DNA of 64,000 nucleotides from Paracoccaceae bacterium. Its GTDB lineage: Bacteria > Pseudomonadota > Alphaproteobacteria > Rhodobacterales > Rhodobacteraceae. The notes beneath the pieces were generated by a model. That model did no database searches and was not told the DNA's origin. It saw only the letters and a list, made by a program, of their open reading frames with translations. Position numbers and translations under genes: made by a program. The stretch is from NCBI GenBank assembly GCA_024304985.1, contig JAMWZC010000001.1, positions 496,001 through 560,000 on the forward strand. The letters are read 5' to 3'. Below, in pieces: positions 34,063 to 41,488 of the stretch; the first letter of the stretch is position 1, and each line of letters starts with the position of its first letter.

Positions 34063-35127
34063 ATGGAATCGATTTCCCGATACGGCACGCCGCAAACCCG
34101 ACTGATCTCGATGCTGAAAAGTTTTGATTACCCGTTTCGGCATGTGCAGGCAGGCGACAAATTCGCCATTCTGACCGACGATCAGATGGACCCGTTGATC
34201 TGGCAAGCGATGATGGGAACCTTGCATGCCCGCGGAGCAGAAGTATGCCTGTGTCTCTACCCCAAACGCGCGTATCATTGCGCCGACCCATCGCCTATTG
34301 CCGTCGGGGCCGCGAAAGAGGCCGATGTGGTGATCGCATTGACCACGACTGCGCTGAACAGTGGAACGCCCGGCTTGCGGCAAATCCGTTCTGAAGGCGG
34401 GGCCAAGGGCAAGACCCCGATCTGGCTGTGGGAGGAAATCAACCAGGAGATCCTGATCGAAGGTGGCGGGGCCTGCACCGAAGAAGATGTGCTGGAGATG
34501 TGCGAGTTGCAGCGCCGCATGGGCGAAATCTGCGATGCGGGCAAAACGATCACCGTCACGACACCCGCAGGCACAAACCTCACCGCCGATATCACCGGCT
34601 ATCCGCCCGGCGCCCTTGCACGGCGCTGGGGCGCCATCCCCTTCACACGTGATGCGCAAACCGGACGTTTTGGCCTGTCCCCCGGCACATGGCCCTTCGG
34701 CGAATTCCATGTGGAGCCAAAGGCGGGCACGGCCAATGGCGTTGTGGTCTGGGATCATACCGGCCAGCATCCTGCCGGTCATTGGCACGAACCTGTGACA
34801 GTGCGCATCGAGAACGGTGTGGCCGTATCCATCGACGGCGGGCATGAGGCCGCGCAGATCCGAGACTATCTGAAAGCCTATGGAGACGAGAATTCCTATG
34901 TGGTTGGGGGTGAGATCTCGATCGGCACGAACCGCAAGTGCCCGCCCTATACCGGCAACATGCGCAGCGAGAAGAAACGCTACGGCGCAATGCATTTCGG
35001 CATTGGCCACGGGGCGGACCGCGGCGAAGTGGTCAGCAAATTGCGCTATGAGGGCATTTGCGACCGCGTGACGATGATCGTGGATGACACGCATGTCATC
35101 GCCAAGGACGGGATCATCCTGGTATGA
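34063..35127 (+). CDS. M29-family/2,5-dihydroxypyridine 5,6-dioxygenase-like metalloprotein
   Basis: 354 residues from ATG 34063 (TTAGGA 7 bp upstream); the 42 codons before it cover the operator region and are not coding. The layout resembles the aminopeptidase T (M29) fold that also includes NicX, the iron enzyme opening 2,5-dihydroxypyridine: an N-terminal alpha/beta part and a C-terminal part with FGEFHVEPKAGTANGVVVWD, GEISIGTNRK and MHFGIGHGAD, whose Glu and His residues are likely metal ligands. No peptidase role is implied. Its 4-bp overlap with the carrier-protein gene ties it to the biotin-dependent module. Confidence 0.7.
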   Translation: MESISRYGTPQTRLISMLKSFDYPFRHVQAGDKFAILTDDQMDPLIWQAMMGTLHARGAEVCLCLYPKRAYHCADPSPIAVGAAKEADVVIALTTTALNSGTPGLRQIRSEGGAKGKTPIWLWEEINQEILIEGGGACTEEDVLEMCELQRRMGEICDAGKTITVTTPAGTNLTADITGYPPGALARRWGAIPFTRDAQTGRFGLSPGTWPFGEFHVEPKAGTANGVVVWDHTGQHPAGHWHEPVTVRIENGVAVSIDGGHEAAQIRDYLKAYGDENSYVVGGEISIGTNRKCPPYTGNMRSEKKRYGAMHFGIGHGADRGEVVSKLRYEGICDRVTMIVDDTHVIAKDGIILV

Positions 35128-35513
35128 GCTTGCGCGCGCACCTGACTGATGCGGATGTGATGCAGATCATGCGGGCTTTCAGGAACTCCACCTTGACAAG
35201 CCTTGAACTGACAGGTCCCGGCGCGGCGCTGCACCTGTCCCGAAGACGGTCAACGCGCGCGTTTGCAGATGAGTTGATCGTTGCGCCATATGTCGGCATC
35301 TTCACGCCTCATCCGGACATCATCTTGGGTGCCTCTGTCGCACCAGGCGATCTGCTGGGTCATATCCGCAGCATCGGGCAAACCGTTGACCTGCGGGCCG
35401 GGTCGCCCGGCCATCTGGTTGAAATTTCCGTTCCGTCAGGCCGCTTTGTTGAATTCGGCCAAACCCTGTTCACGCTTCGTCTTAGCCCGCAAGCCCAGGG
35501 TGCCGCTGCATGA
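35124..35513 (+). CDS. biotin-carrier-like protein lacking the biotin lysine
   Basis: 129 residues. The N-terminus (LTDADVMQIM...SLELT) parallels that of the true carrier protein encoded two genes later (LTYQDVIRIL...DLELT), and the C-terminal half keeps the barrel pattern APYVGIFTP...GDLLGHIRSIG...FVEFGQTLFTLRL. Where the true carrier has EVMKL, this protein has RSIGQT, so it cannot be biotinylated. It may be a structural partner, or a dead paralogue. Both ends overlap neighbouring genes by 4 bp, so it is kept in a tightly coupled operon. Confidence 0.8.
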   Translation: MSLRAHLTDADVMQIMRAFRNSTLTSLELTGPGAALHLSRRRSTRAFADELIVAPYVGIFTPHPDIILGASVAPGDLLGHIRSIGQTVDLRAGSPGHLVEISVPSGRFVEFGQTLFTLRLSPQAQGAAA

Positions 35514-36892
35514 GTGTAACCCGCATATTCATAGCCAACCGCGGTGAAATCGCGCTGCGTGTGATCCGTGCTGCCACAGCGGCGGGGCTGGAAACTGTGC
35601 TGGGCGTGTCCGAGGCTGACCGCGACAGTCTTCCCGCGCGTATGGCCTCCAGGACAGTCTGCCTAGGGCCTGCCCCCGCATCGGCCAGCTATCTGAACAT
35701 CGATGCCGTGGTGACTGCGGCAAAAGGCACGGGCTGTGATGCTCTGCATCCCGGCTATGGATTCCTGGCCGAGAACGCCGCTTTGGCCGATCTCTGCGCC
35801 GCGCAGGGCATCACCTTCATCGGGCCGCGCGGCGACACCATCCGCGCTTTGGGAGACAAGATCACCGCGCGCGGCCTGGCCGAGACAGCAGGCGTTCCCG
35901 TGGTGCCGGGCCGCGATCAGATCACGGATTTCGCCGATGCCAAAGTCGCCGCGGCTGCGATTGGTTATCCAGTCCTGCTGAAAGCCACCGCAGGCGGCGG
36001 CGGGCGTGGCATGCAGGTGGTGCGCAGCGAAGCCGACCTGCAACCCGCCTTTGACACGGCGCGCGCCGAAGCCCGCGCCGCCTTCGGCAATGACACGCTC
36101 TATCTGGAACGCTTCATCGGCAAGGCGCGCCATGTCGAGGTGCAGGTTCTGGGCGACCGTTTCGGCACGGTGCTGCATCTGGGCGAGCGTGACTGCACTC
36201 TGCAACGCCGTCACCAGAAAATCGTCGAAGAAGGTCCCGCCCTCCATGTCCCGGCAGCCATTGTCGCGCAGATGCGCGCAGCCGCCGTCGATTTGGCCGC
36301 ATCAGTGGGATATGAGGGCGCGGGCACGGTGGAGTTCATCTATGACACGGATGCCAGCGCGTTCTATTTTCTTGAGGTGAACACCCGCATTCAGGTCGAG
36401 CATCCCGTGACAGAGATGCTGACGGGGGTGGATCTTGTGGCGCAACAGATCCGTATCGCCAATGGCTTGCCGCTGGATCTTGCACAATCAGATATCATCC
36501 TGACCGGGCACGCCATCGAATGCCGCATCACGGCCGAGAACGCGGCCGCAGGATTTCGCCCCTCGCCAGGTTTGATCACGTCCTGGCAGGCACCAACGGG
36601 CGTGGATATCCGGCTCGATAGCCATTGCCACGCCGGCTACAACGTGCCGCCATACTATGACTCACTTCTGGGCAAACTGATCGTCACAGGCCCGGATCGG
36701 GACACCGCCCTCGCCCGCATGCGCGCTGCTCTGCAAGAATTCGTGGTCGAAGGCATAGACACCACTTTGCCCTTCTTGCAGGCGCTGCTGGCGCGCTCCG
36801 AATTCGAGAAGGGCACCGTGAGCACCCGCTGGGTCGAGGCGGTGATGCAAGAACCGGACTTCTCAGAGCAAGTAAACAGGGGACAGCGATGA
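35510..36892 (+). CDS. biotin carboxylase (AccC-like)
   Basis: 460 residues, the size of a free-standing biotin carboxylase. Motifs: IANRGEIALRVIRAA at the start, the ATP-binding Gly-rich loop KATAGGGGRGMQ, catalytic ERDCTLQRRHQK, EVNTRIQVEHPVTE with the metal-binding Glu and Asn, and the C-terminal GHAIECRITAEN. It carboxylates biotin on the carrier with ATP and bicarbonate. It overlaps both carrier genes by 4 bp. A housekeeping acetyl-CoA carboxylase is unlikely because accB lies after it, a degenerate carrier before it and a carboxyltransferase of the pyruvate carboxylase class follows. Confidence 0.93.
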   Translation: MSVTRIFIANRGEIALRVIRAATAAGLETVLGVSEADRDSLPARMASRTVCLGPAPASASYLNIDAVVTAAKGTGCDALHPGYGFLAENAALADLCAAQGITFIGPRGDTIRALGDKITARGLAETAGVPVVPGRDQITDFADAKVAAAAIGYPVLLKATAGGGGRGMQVVRSEADLQPAFDTARAEARAAFGNDTLYLERFIGKARHVEVQVLGDRFGTVLHLGERDCTLQRRHQKIVEEGPALHVPAAIVAQMRAAAVDLAASVGYEGAGTVEFIYDTDASAFYFLEVNTRIQVEHPVTEMLTGVDLVAQQIRIANGLPLDLAQSDIILTGHAIECRITAENAAAGFRPSPGLITSWQAPTGVDIRLDSHCHAGYNVPPYYDSLLGKLIVTGPDRDTALARMRAALQEFVVEGIDTTLPFLQALLARSEFEKGTVSTRWVEAVMQEPDFSEQVNRGQR

Positions 36893-37383
36893 GCGATCTA
36901 ACCTATCAGGATGTGATCCGCATTCTGACCTTGGTCGATCAGGCCGAGGGTATGGATCTGGAACTGACCATGGGCGATCTGCACCTGAAGGTGGTGCGGG
37001 GGGCGGGCCATCACCCTGCGCCCGTTCCTGCCGCTGTCGCTGTCCAGCAAACGGGGGTGGCCAAAGGCCCTGCCCCTGCCACGGCACCGGACGCAGCGCC
37101 GACATCGCGCCCGGATCTGACCAAATTCCCGGATGCCCTTCCTGTGTTGGCCCCGATGGGCGGCATGTTCTATGCCGCGCCAGCCCCTAACCAGCCGCCA
37201 TTCGTCATGGTGGGCCAGAAGGTGAAACAGGGTGATCAGTTGGGAATTGTCGAAGTGATGAAACTGTTCACCCCCATCACCGCCGAGGCGGATGGCGAGG
37301 TAGTGGCCATCGCCGTGGACAACCAGCAAACCGTGGCGCGTGGTGATGTCCTGATGCTGATCGCCCCCGCGCAGCAAGGATAG
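36889..37383 (+). CDS. biotin carboxyl carrier protein
   Basis: 164 residues. A conserved N-terminal helix pair (1-38) is followed by an Ala/Pro-rich linker (about 40-78) and the biotinyl domain (83-160), whose lysine is K125 in EVMKL. It carries carboxybiotin between the biotin carboxylase and the carboxyltransferase. The start overlaps the carboxylase gene by 4 bp, and the carboxyltransferase follows after 7 bp. Confidence 0.92.
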   Translation: MSDLTYQDVIRILTLVDQAEGMDLELTMGDLHLKVVRGAGHHPAPVPAAVAVQQTGVAKGPAPATAPDAAPTSRPDLTKFPDALPVLAPMGGMFYAAPAPNQPPFVMVGQKVKQGDQLGIVEVMKLFTPITAEADGEVVAIAVDNQQTVARGDVLMLIAPAQQG

Positions 37384-37390
37384 CCCGCAC

Positions 37391-38857
37391 ATGGTCAAGA
37401 AAATCAAGCTGCTGGACGAAACCTTGCGCAATGCACAGCAATCGCTTTGGGCCACGCGCATGCGCACCGAAAGCATGTTGCCCATTGCAGAGGTGATTGA
37501 TCAGGCCGGTTTTGACACCGTTTGCGTGGCTGCCGGCGTGACCTTTGAATCCGCTGCCATGTTTCTGCACGAAGACCCTTGGGCACGGCAGCGGCTTCTG
37601 CGCCAGCGCATGCCCAGAACGCGCTTTGACGTTCTGGTCCGCGCGCGCAATCTGTGGGGTTGGAAAGCGCAGCCCTATGATGTGCAAACACTTTTCCTTG
37701 AAACCTTGCTGCGCAACGGGGTGGACAGTTTCAAACTGTTCGACGGCCTGAACGATTTACGCAACATGGCCTACCTGCTGAGCGAAGGACGGCGGCTGGG
37801 CTTCATGGTCAAGGGCTTCGTCGGTTTCAACGACAGCCCCGCCCATACGGACGCCTATCTGGCCAGAAAAGCCCGCGAATTTGTCGATCATGGCGTGGAT
37901 GCGATGGTGATTTCCGACAGTCCCGGCGTGATGAAACCCGAGCGCGCCTATTCCGCCCTGTCGGCTGTGCGGGCGGCGATTGGTGAAATGGAACTGCACT
38001 TCCACTGTCATACCGCAGCAGGGCTCGGCCGCGACGCCTGCCGCGAGGCGATCCGCGCCGATGTGGACGTGATCTGGACAGCCGCCCGCCCATTGGCATG
38101 GGGGTCAGCGCTGCCCGCCGCGCGAGACATGGTCGCCATGGCGCGGGACGCGGGCTGCGAGGTGGACACGGACGATGCCGCCCTGGCCGTGATCGACGAC
38201 TATTTCTATTGGGTCGCCCATAAGGAAGGCAGGACGGTGCCGCCCGAAAAGCCCTTTGATGAAGCGTATTACAAAGCCTATGTCGGCCATCAGATTCCGG
38301 GCGGAATGATTTCCAACCTCGTGCAGCAACTCAAGGATCGTGGGCTTTCAGATCATCTGCCCGCTGTTCTGGAAGAGGCAGGCCGCATCCGTGCCGAACT
38401 GGGCTACCCCCACATGTCCACGCCCTTCTCGCAATTCGTCGGCGTGCAGGCCCTGATGAATGTCACGCAAGGCACACGCTATGCCACCCCCCCCGAAGCG
38501 CTGCGCCTTTACGCCCGTGGCGCCTTTGGCGAACATATCGCCGAGATGGATCAGAACATCCGCGACCTGCTTTCGCAGGGTCTGCCGCCAATTGATCCTC
38601 TGGAAGGTCTGGACCAGCCCATCCTGCCAAAGATCCGGGCCGAATTCGGTCCATTCGACTCGGACGAAGATCTGCTCATGTTCCTTTTCATGCATCCCGC
38701 CGCCTACCAGGACTTTCACAAGAACAAGAAGCCCATTCTGGAATTGCCACGCTTGCATCCCGTGGCGGCCTTGTCGCAAGAAGTGATGGCCCGAAATCTG
38801 AGCCATTTCGAGATGCGGAAGGGTGATGCTGTGAGCTTGAAACTCAGCCGGGCCTAG
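37391..38857 (+). CDS. carboxyltransferase-like protein (pyruvate carboxylase/oxaloacetate decarboxylase alpha type) with altered metal site
   Basis: 488 residues in the HMGL-like TIM-barrel carboxyltransferase group. LDETLRNAQQSLWATRMRT near the N-terminus parallels DTTFRDAHQSLLATRVRT, supplying metal ligand D9, and H205/H207 in HFHCH supply two more. The conserved KDMAG of pyruvate carboxylase, whose Lys is carbamylated and binds the metal, reads Ser175-Asp-Ser-Pro-Gly here. The substrate region is also changed (NLWGW). It probably transfers carboxyl between biotin and an unidentified substrate, or removes it. Its stop overlaps the convergent GntR gene by 4 bp (CTAG shared). Confidence 0.85.
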   Translation: MVKKIKLLDETLRNAQQSLWATRMRTESMLPIAEVIDQAGFDTVCVAAGVTFESAAMFLHEDPWARQRLLRQRMPRTRFDVLVRARNLWGWKAQPYDVQTLFLETLLRNGVDSFKLFDGLNDLRNMAYLLSEGRRLGFMVKGFVGFNDSPAHTDAYLARKAREFVDHGVDAMVISDSPGVMKPERAYSALSAVRAAIGEMELHFHCHTAAGLGRDACREAIRADVDVIWTAARPLAWGSALPAARDMVAMARDAGCEVDTDDAALAVIDDYFYWVAHKEGRTVPPEKPFDEAYYKAYVGHQIPGGMISNLVQQLKDRGLSDHLPAVLEEAGRIRAELGYPHMSTPFSQFVGVQALMNVTQGTRYATPPEALRLYARGAFGEHIAEMDQNIRDLLSQGLPPIDPLEGLDQPILPKIRAEFGPFDSDEDLLMFLFMHPAAYQDFHKNKKPILELPRLHPVAALSQEVMARNLSHFEMRKGDAVSLKLSRA

Positions 38858-39585
38858 CGGTCCGAGATCAAAGCCCCACCTGGCAGGGCGCGCGCCAAGG
38901 CCATGGTTTCGGGGTCGGCCAGATTGACACGCTTGTTGCGGGCACTGACGAAGGCATGCTCGCGCACACGCGCCTCGGCGCGCTGGCTTTGCCGCGCCCG
39001 CAACGCCAGCACGATCTCCAGATGATCCGCATGAGCGGATGCCAGTTGAGCATTCCCCTTGGCGAAATCCTTTCGTTCAAAAATGATCATTGCGGGCGAC
39101 ACCAGAGGCAGGCGCGACATCTGATCGACTGCGACCCGGATCGCCCAATTGCCCGAAGCCTTGATCAGGGTGTCGTGAAATGCCGTATTCAGATTGATCC
39201 ATGCCTGACGTTGGCCCTCATCCTGCACCCCCATCGCAAGCGCCTGCGCCGAGCGCTGCAAGATATCGTCGAAGGCGCTGTCGACATCCTCAGGCAAGCC
39301 GCGCTCGGCGGCCTGACGCGCCGCCATGGCCTCAAGATTGCCGCGCACCTCGATAGCCTGCACGATTTGTTCGATCGAGAACCGGTTGACGCGGCATCCG
39401 CGATTTGGCGCACGCGACAGCAGGCCCTCATGCTCCAGCATGCTCATCGCCAGCCGCGCGATGGTGCGTGAGACGCCAAGATCTTCGGCGACGCCTACCT
39501 CGCGCAGCTTGGCCGCGGGCATGTAATCCCCGCGCAGCACCTTGCGGCGCAGCGCGTCAGTGGCATCTTCCAATGCAATGCTCAT
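38854..39585 (-). CDS. GntR-family regulator, FCD subfamily
   Basis: 243 residues. N-terminal winged helix (about 1-70: ALRRKVLRGDYMPAAKLREVGVAEDLGVSRTIARLAMSMLEHEGLL) and an all-helical FCD effector domain (about 75-220), with metal-binding-type residues in the N-x-x-FHD segment and HADHLEIVLALRAR. It lies tail to tail with the carboxyltransferase gene and probably represses the operon through the paired palindromes at 33962-34023. The ligand is likely the pathway substrate. Confidence 0.9.
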   Translation of the reverse strand: MSIALEDATDALRRKVLRGDYMPAAKLREVGVAEDLGVSRTIARLAMSMLEHEGLLSRAPNRGCRVNRFSIEQIVQAIEVRGNLEAMAARQAAERGLPEDVDSAFDDILQRSAQALAMGVQDEGQRQAWINLNTAFHDTLIKASGNWAIRVAVDQMSRLPLVSPAMIIFERKDFAKGNAQLASAHADHLEIVLALRARQSQRAEARVREHAFVSARNKRVNLADPETMALARALPGGALISDR

Positions 39586-39700
39586 GCCTCTGGACTTCCT
39601 CTTGACCTACGCACCCCAACTAGTCGGACAGAAAGGCGCCTGGACGCAAGCCGTTTTGAACCGCGCCCCGTGTTTAACCGGACGAGAACATGGCCAGACA

Positions 39701-40003
39701 TCAGAGGACGGACGCGTCCTGCAAGAGGGCCAGACAGGTCTTGGCGCGGGCCGGGAAGATGACCACCGCGCCCGAGGCGATCAGTTCCTGCGCCGAGATG
39801 TCCCGCAGCACCCAAACCGGGCCGCGCCGGTCGATCACGGCCGCGTCCGTGCCTGTCAGAAAAGCATCGTCCAGCGCCATGACCGCCAGCGTGTCATAGC
39901 CACCCCAAACCGCTGCAATCAGGCTGGCGCTCCACCATGTCAGGACGACGGCGATCGCGGCGCATAGAAGCATCGGCCAGCGCGCCTCAGTAGTCATAGA
40001 CAT
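39701..40003 (-). CDS. small membrane protein of unknown function
   Basis: 100 residues, or 98 from the second ATG at 39997. One clear membrane helix near the N-terminus (MLLCAAIAVVLTWWSASLIAAVWGG), then a hydrophilic domain with VIDRRGPVWVLRDISAQELIASGAVVIFPA. The start overlaps the end of the upstream gene by 14-17 bp, so it belongs to the four-gene operon that begins with the FAD oxidoreductase. Family not recognised. Confidence 0.7.
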   Translation of the reverse strand: MSMTTEARWPMLLCAAIAVVLTWWSASLIAAVWGGYDTLAVMALDDAFLTGTDAAVIDRRGPVWVLRDISAQELIASGAVVIFPARAKTCLALLQDASVL

Positions 40004-41069
40004 GCTCGATCACGACACCGCGCGCCACCAGTTCACCCAACAGCGCGACCGGCAGCTTCAACAGAAAGCGTGTCACGCCGCTGCGGTCATAGGTGAAGAT
40101 CTCGGACACCTCGGGCGGCAGTTCCGGCAAGGCAGCGCCCAGCGCGCTGATCAGGATGAGGTCATTCCCCGCGATCCCCTGCGGAACGGCACCGTGCGCC
40201 AGCACCTGTTGCAGGGCCGTCGTGAACGCGCGGTAGCGATCGACCTCGAAGACCCGGACCTCACCGGCGGTCTCGACCAGCGTCCAGCCGTCCGGCAGGG
40301 CAATCCCCTCCATCTCCGTCAGCGCCACATCCATGCGCAGGGCATCGGGTGGCATTGTCGCCGCAAGATCGGTGATCACACCGGCCCAAGCCGCCTTGCC
40401 CGCCCATTCCAGACGCAGCGCCGCCCGCCGCAGGCGGTCTTTCCAGCCGTTCAGCGACAGCGCCTCAAGCCGGGTCAACCAGTCCTGAAACGGGTAGCGA
40501 TACCAGGGCGTCTGCAGCAGGAAACCCGCATAGTCCCGCGCCATAGCGCGCTCAAGATCGGCCACCGGTCCGGGCTGATAGACGACAGCGCCCAGCGTTT
40601 CCTCGAACGCGCCCTTCAGCGCCATCTCGGCGGTGAAGCTGACACCGATCGTGTAGACAGTCGCGGTCATCGAGGTCGCTCCGCCCACCGCATCGGCCTC
40701 GGCCATCAGGACGCAGAGCGAGGACCAGAACCCGGCGATCTGATGCATCCATCCCATGTCCCGCGGCGCGCCTGTTTCCAGTGCGGTCGCGTAGTCCTCA
40801 TAGGCATAGACGATATGCCATTCGGGATAGGCCAGAAATGTGCGCCCTGCCTCACGCGGGGTATCGGTCCAGAGAGATTGCCGCACAGGGCCTGTCTCAC
40901 CGTGACACAGCAGGGCCGTCCCGGCGACCGGAGCCAGCAGGACAAGAACAGGCAAGGCCAGCACGACGCATGCGATCAGGAGCAAGCGCCCGATGCGACG
41001 CCAGAGCGGCCTTGCACCGGCCTTGCGTTTCCCGTCCAGCCTGTCGTCCTTCGGCATAACCGGTACCAT
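39987..41069 (-). CDS. uncharacterised membrane-anchored protein
   Basis: 360 residues with one membrane helix at about 29-52 after a basic N-terminus (so periplasmic domain outside, N-in). The exported part contains the segments FLAYPEWHIVYAYEDYATALE and IAGFWSSLCVL, seen in conserved alphaproteobacterial proteins of unknown role. No enzyme motif is recognised. The ATG at 41069 shares its A with the preceding stop (TGATG). The context of an FAD oxidoreductase and two small membrane proteins suggests a redox or envelope function, unproven. Confidence 0.75.
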   Translation of the reverse strand: MVPVMPKDDRLDGKRKAGARPLWRRIGRLLLIACVVLALPVLVLLAPVAGTALLCHGETGPVRQSLWTDTPREAGRTFLAYPEWHIVYAYEDYATALETGAPRDMGWMHQIAGFWSSLCVLMAEADAVGGATSMTATVYTIGVSFTAEMALKGAFEETLGAVVYQPGPVADLERAMARDYAGFLLQTPWYRYPFQDWLTRLEALSLNGWKDRLRRAALRLEWAGKAAWAGVITDLAATMPPDALRMDVALTEMEGIALPDGWTLVETAGEVRVFEVDRYRAFTTALQQVLAHGAVPQGIAGNDLILISALGAALPELPPEVSEIFTYDRSGVTRFLLKLPVALLGELVARGVVIEHVYDY

Positions 41070-41488
41070 CAGCGACGGTCCACAAGGCCAGCAAGCAATG
41101 CCACACCACCCAGTGCAAGATGCGGCGCATTGGCCGCCATCCGAAAGACAAGCGAGCTGTCCTGTATCCCATAAATCAGGATGCCCGCGTCAAGATAGCC
41201 CGATCCTGTCAGCATCCCCAGAAGCCCATCACCCAGATACAAGGCGCCAAAGCCGATCAGATAGGTCAACGCGGCGCGCCGTCCCAGCCAGCCCGCGATC
41301 CCGGCCCAAAGGGCCGAAGCCGCGTGCAGCATGTCGTCGTAGAAATCCAGCGCGAACACTCCAAGGATCGTGCCGTCGTCCTGCTTCAGTCCGGGGATCA
41401 GGTTCAGACCTGCCACAAGCGCAAGGATCACCGCATAGGCGAAAGCGATCTTCTGTGGCCGACTGATCCTGTTCTCATGCGCTGTCAT
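41069..41488 (-). CDS. small integral membrane protein (DUF4383-like)
   Basis: 139 residues with four hydrophobic helices (about 12-30, 50-70, 72-90 and 115-135). The pattern of FYDDMLHAASALWAGIAGW followed by YLIGFGALYLGDGLLG resembles DUF4383-type membrane proteins. The ATG overlaps the FAD oxidoreductase stop by 4 bp. Function is unknown. Confidence 0.72.
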   Translation of the reverse strand: MTAHENRISRPQKIAFAYAVILALVAGLNLIPGLKQDDGTILGVFALDFYDDMLHAASALWAGIAGWLGRRAALTYLIGFGALYLGDGLLGMLTGSGYLDAGILIYGIQDSSLVFRMAANAPHLALGGVALLAGLVDRR

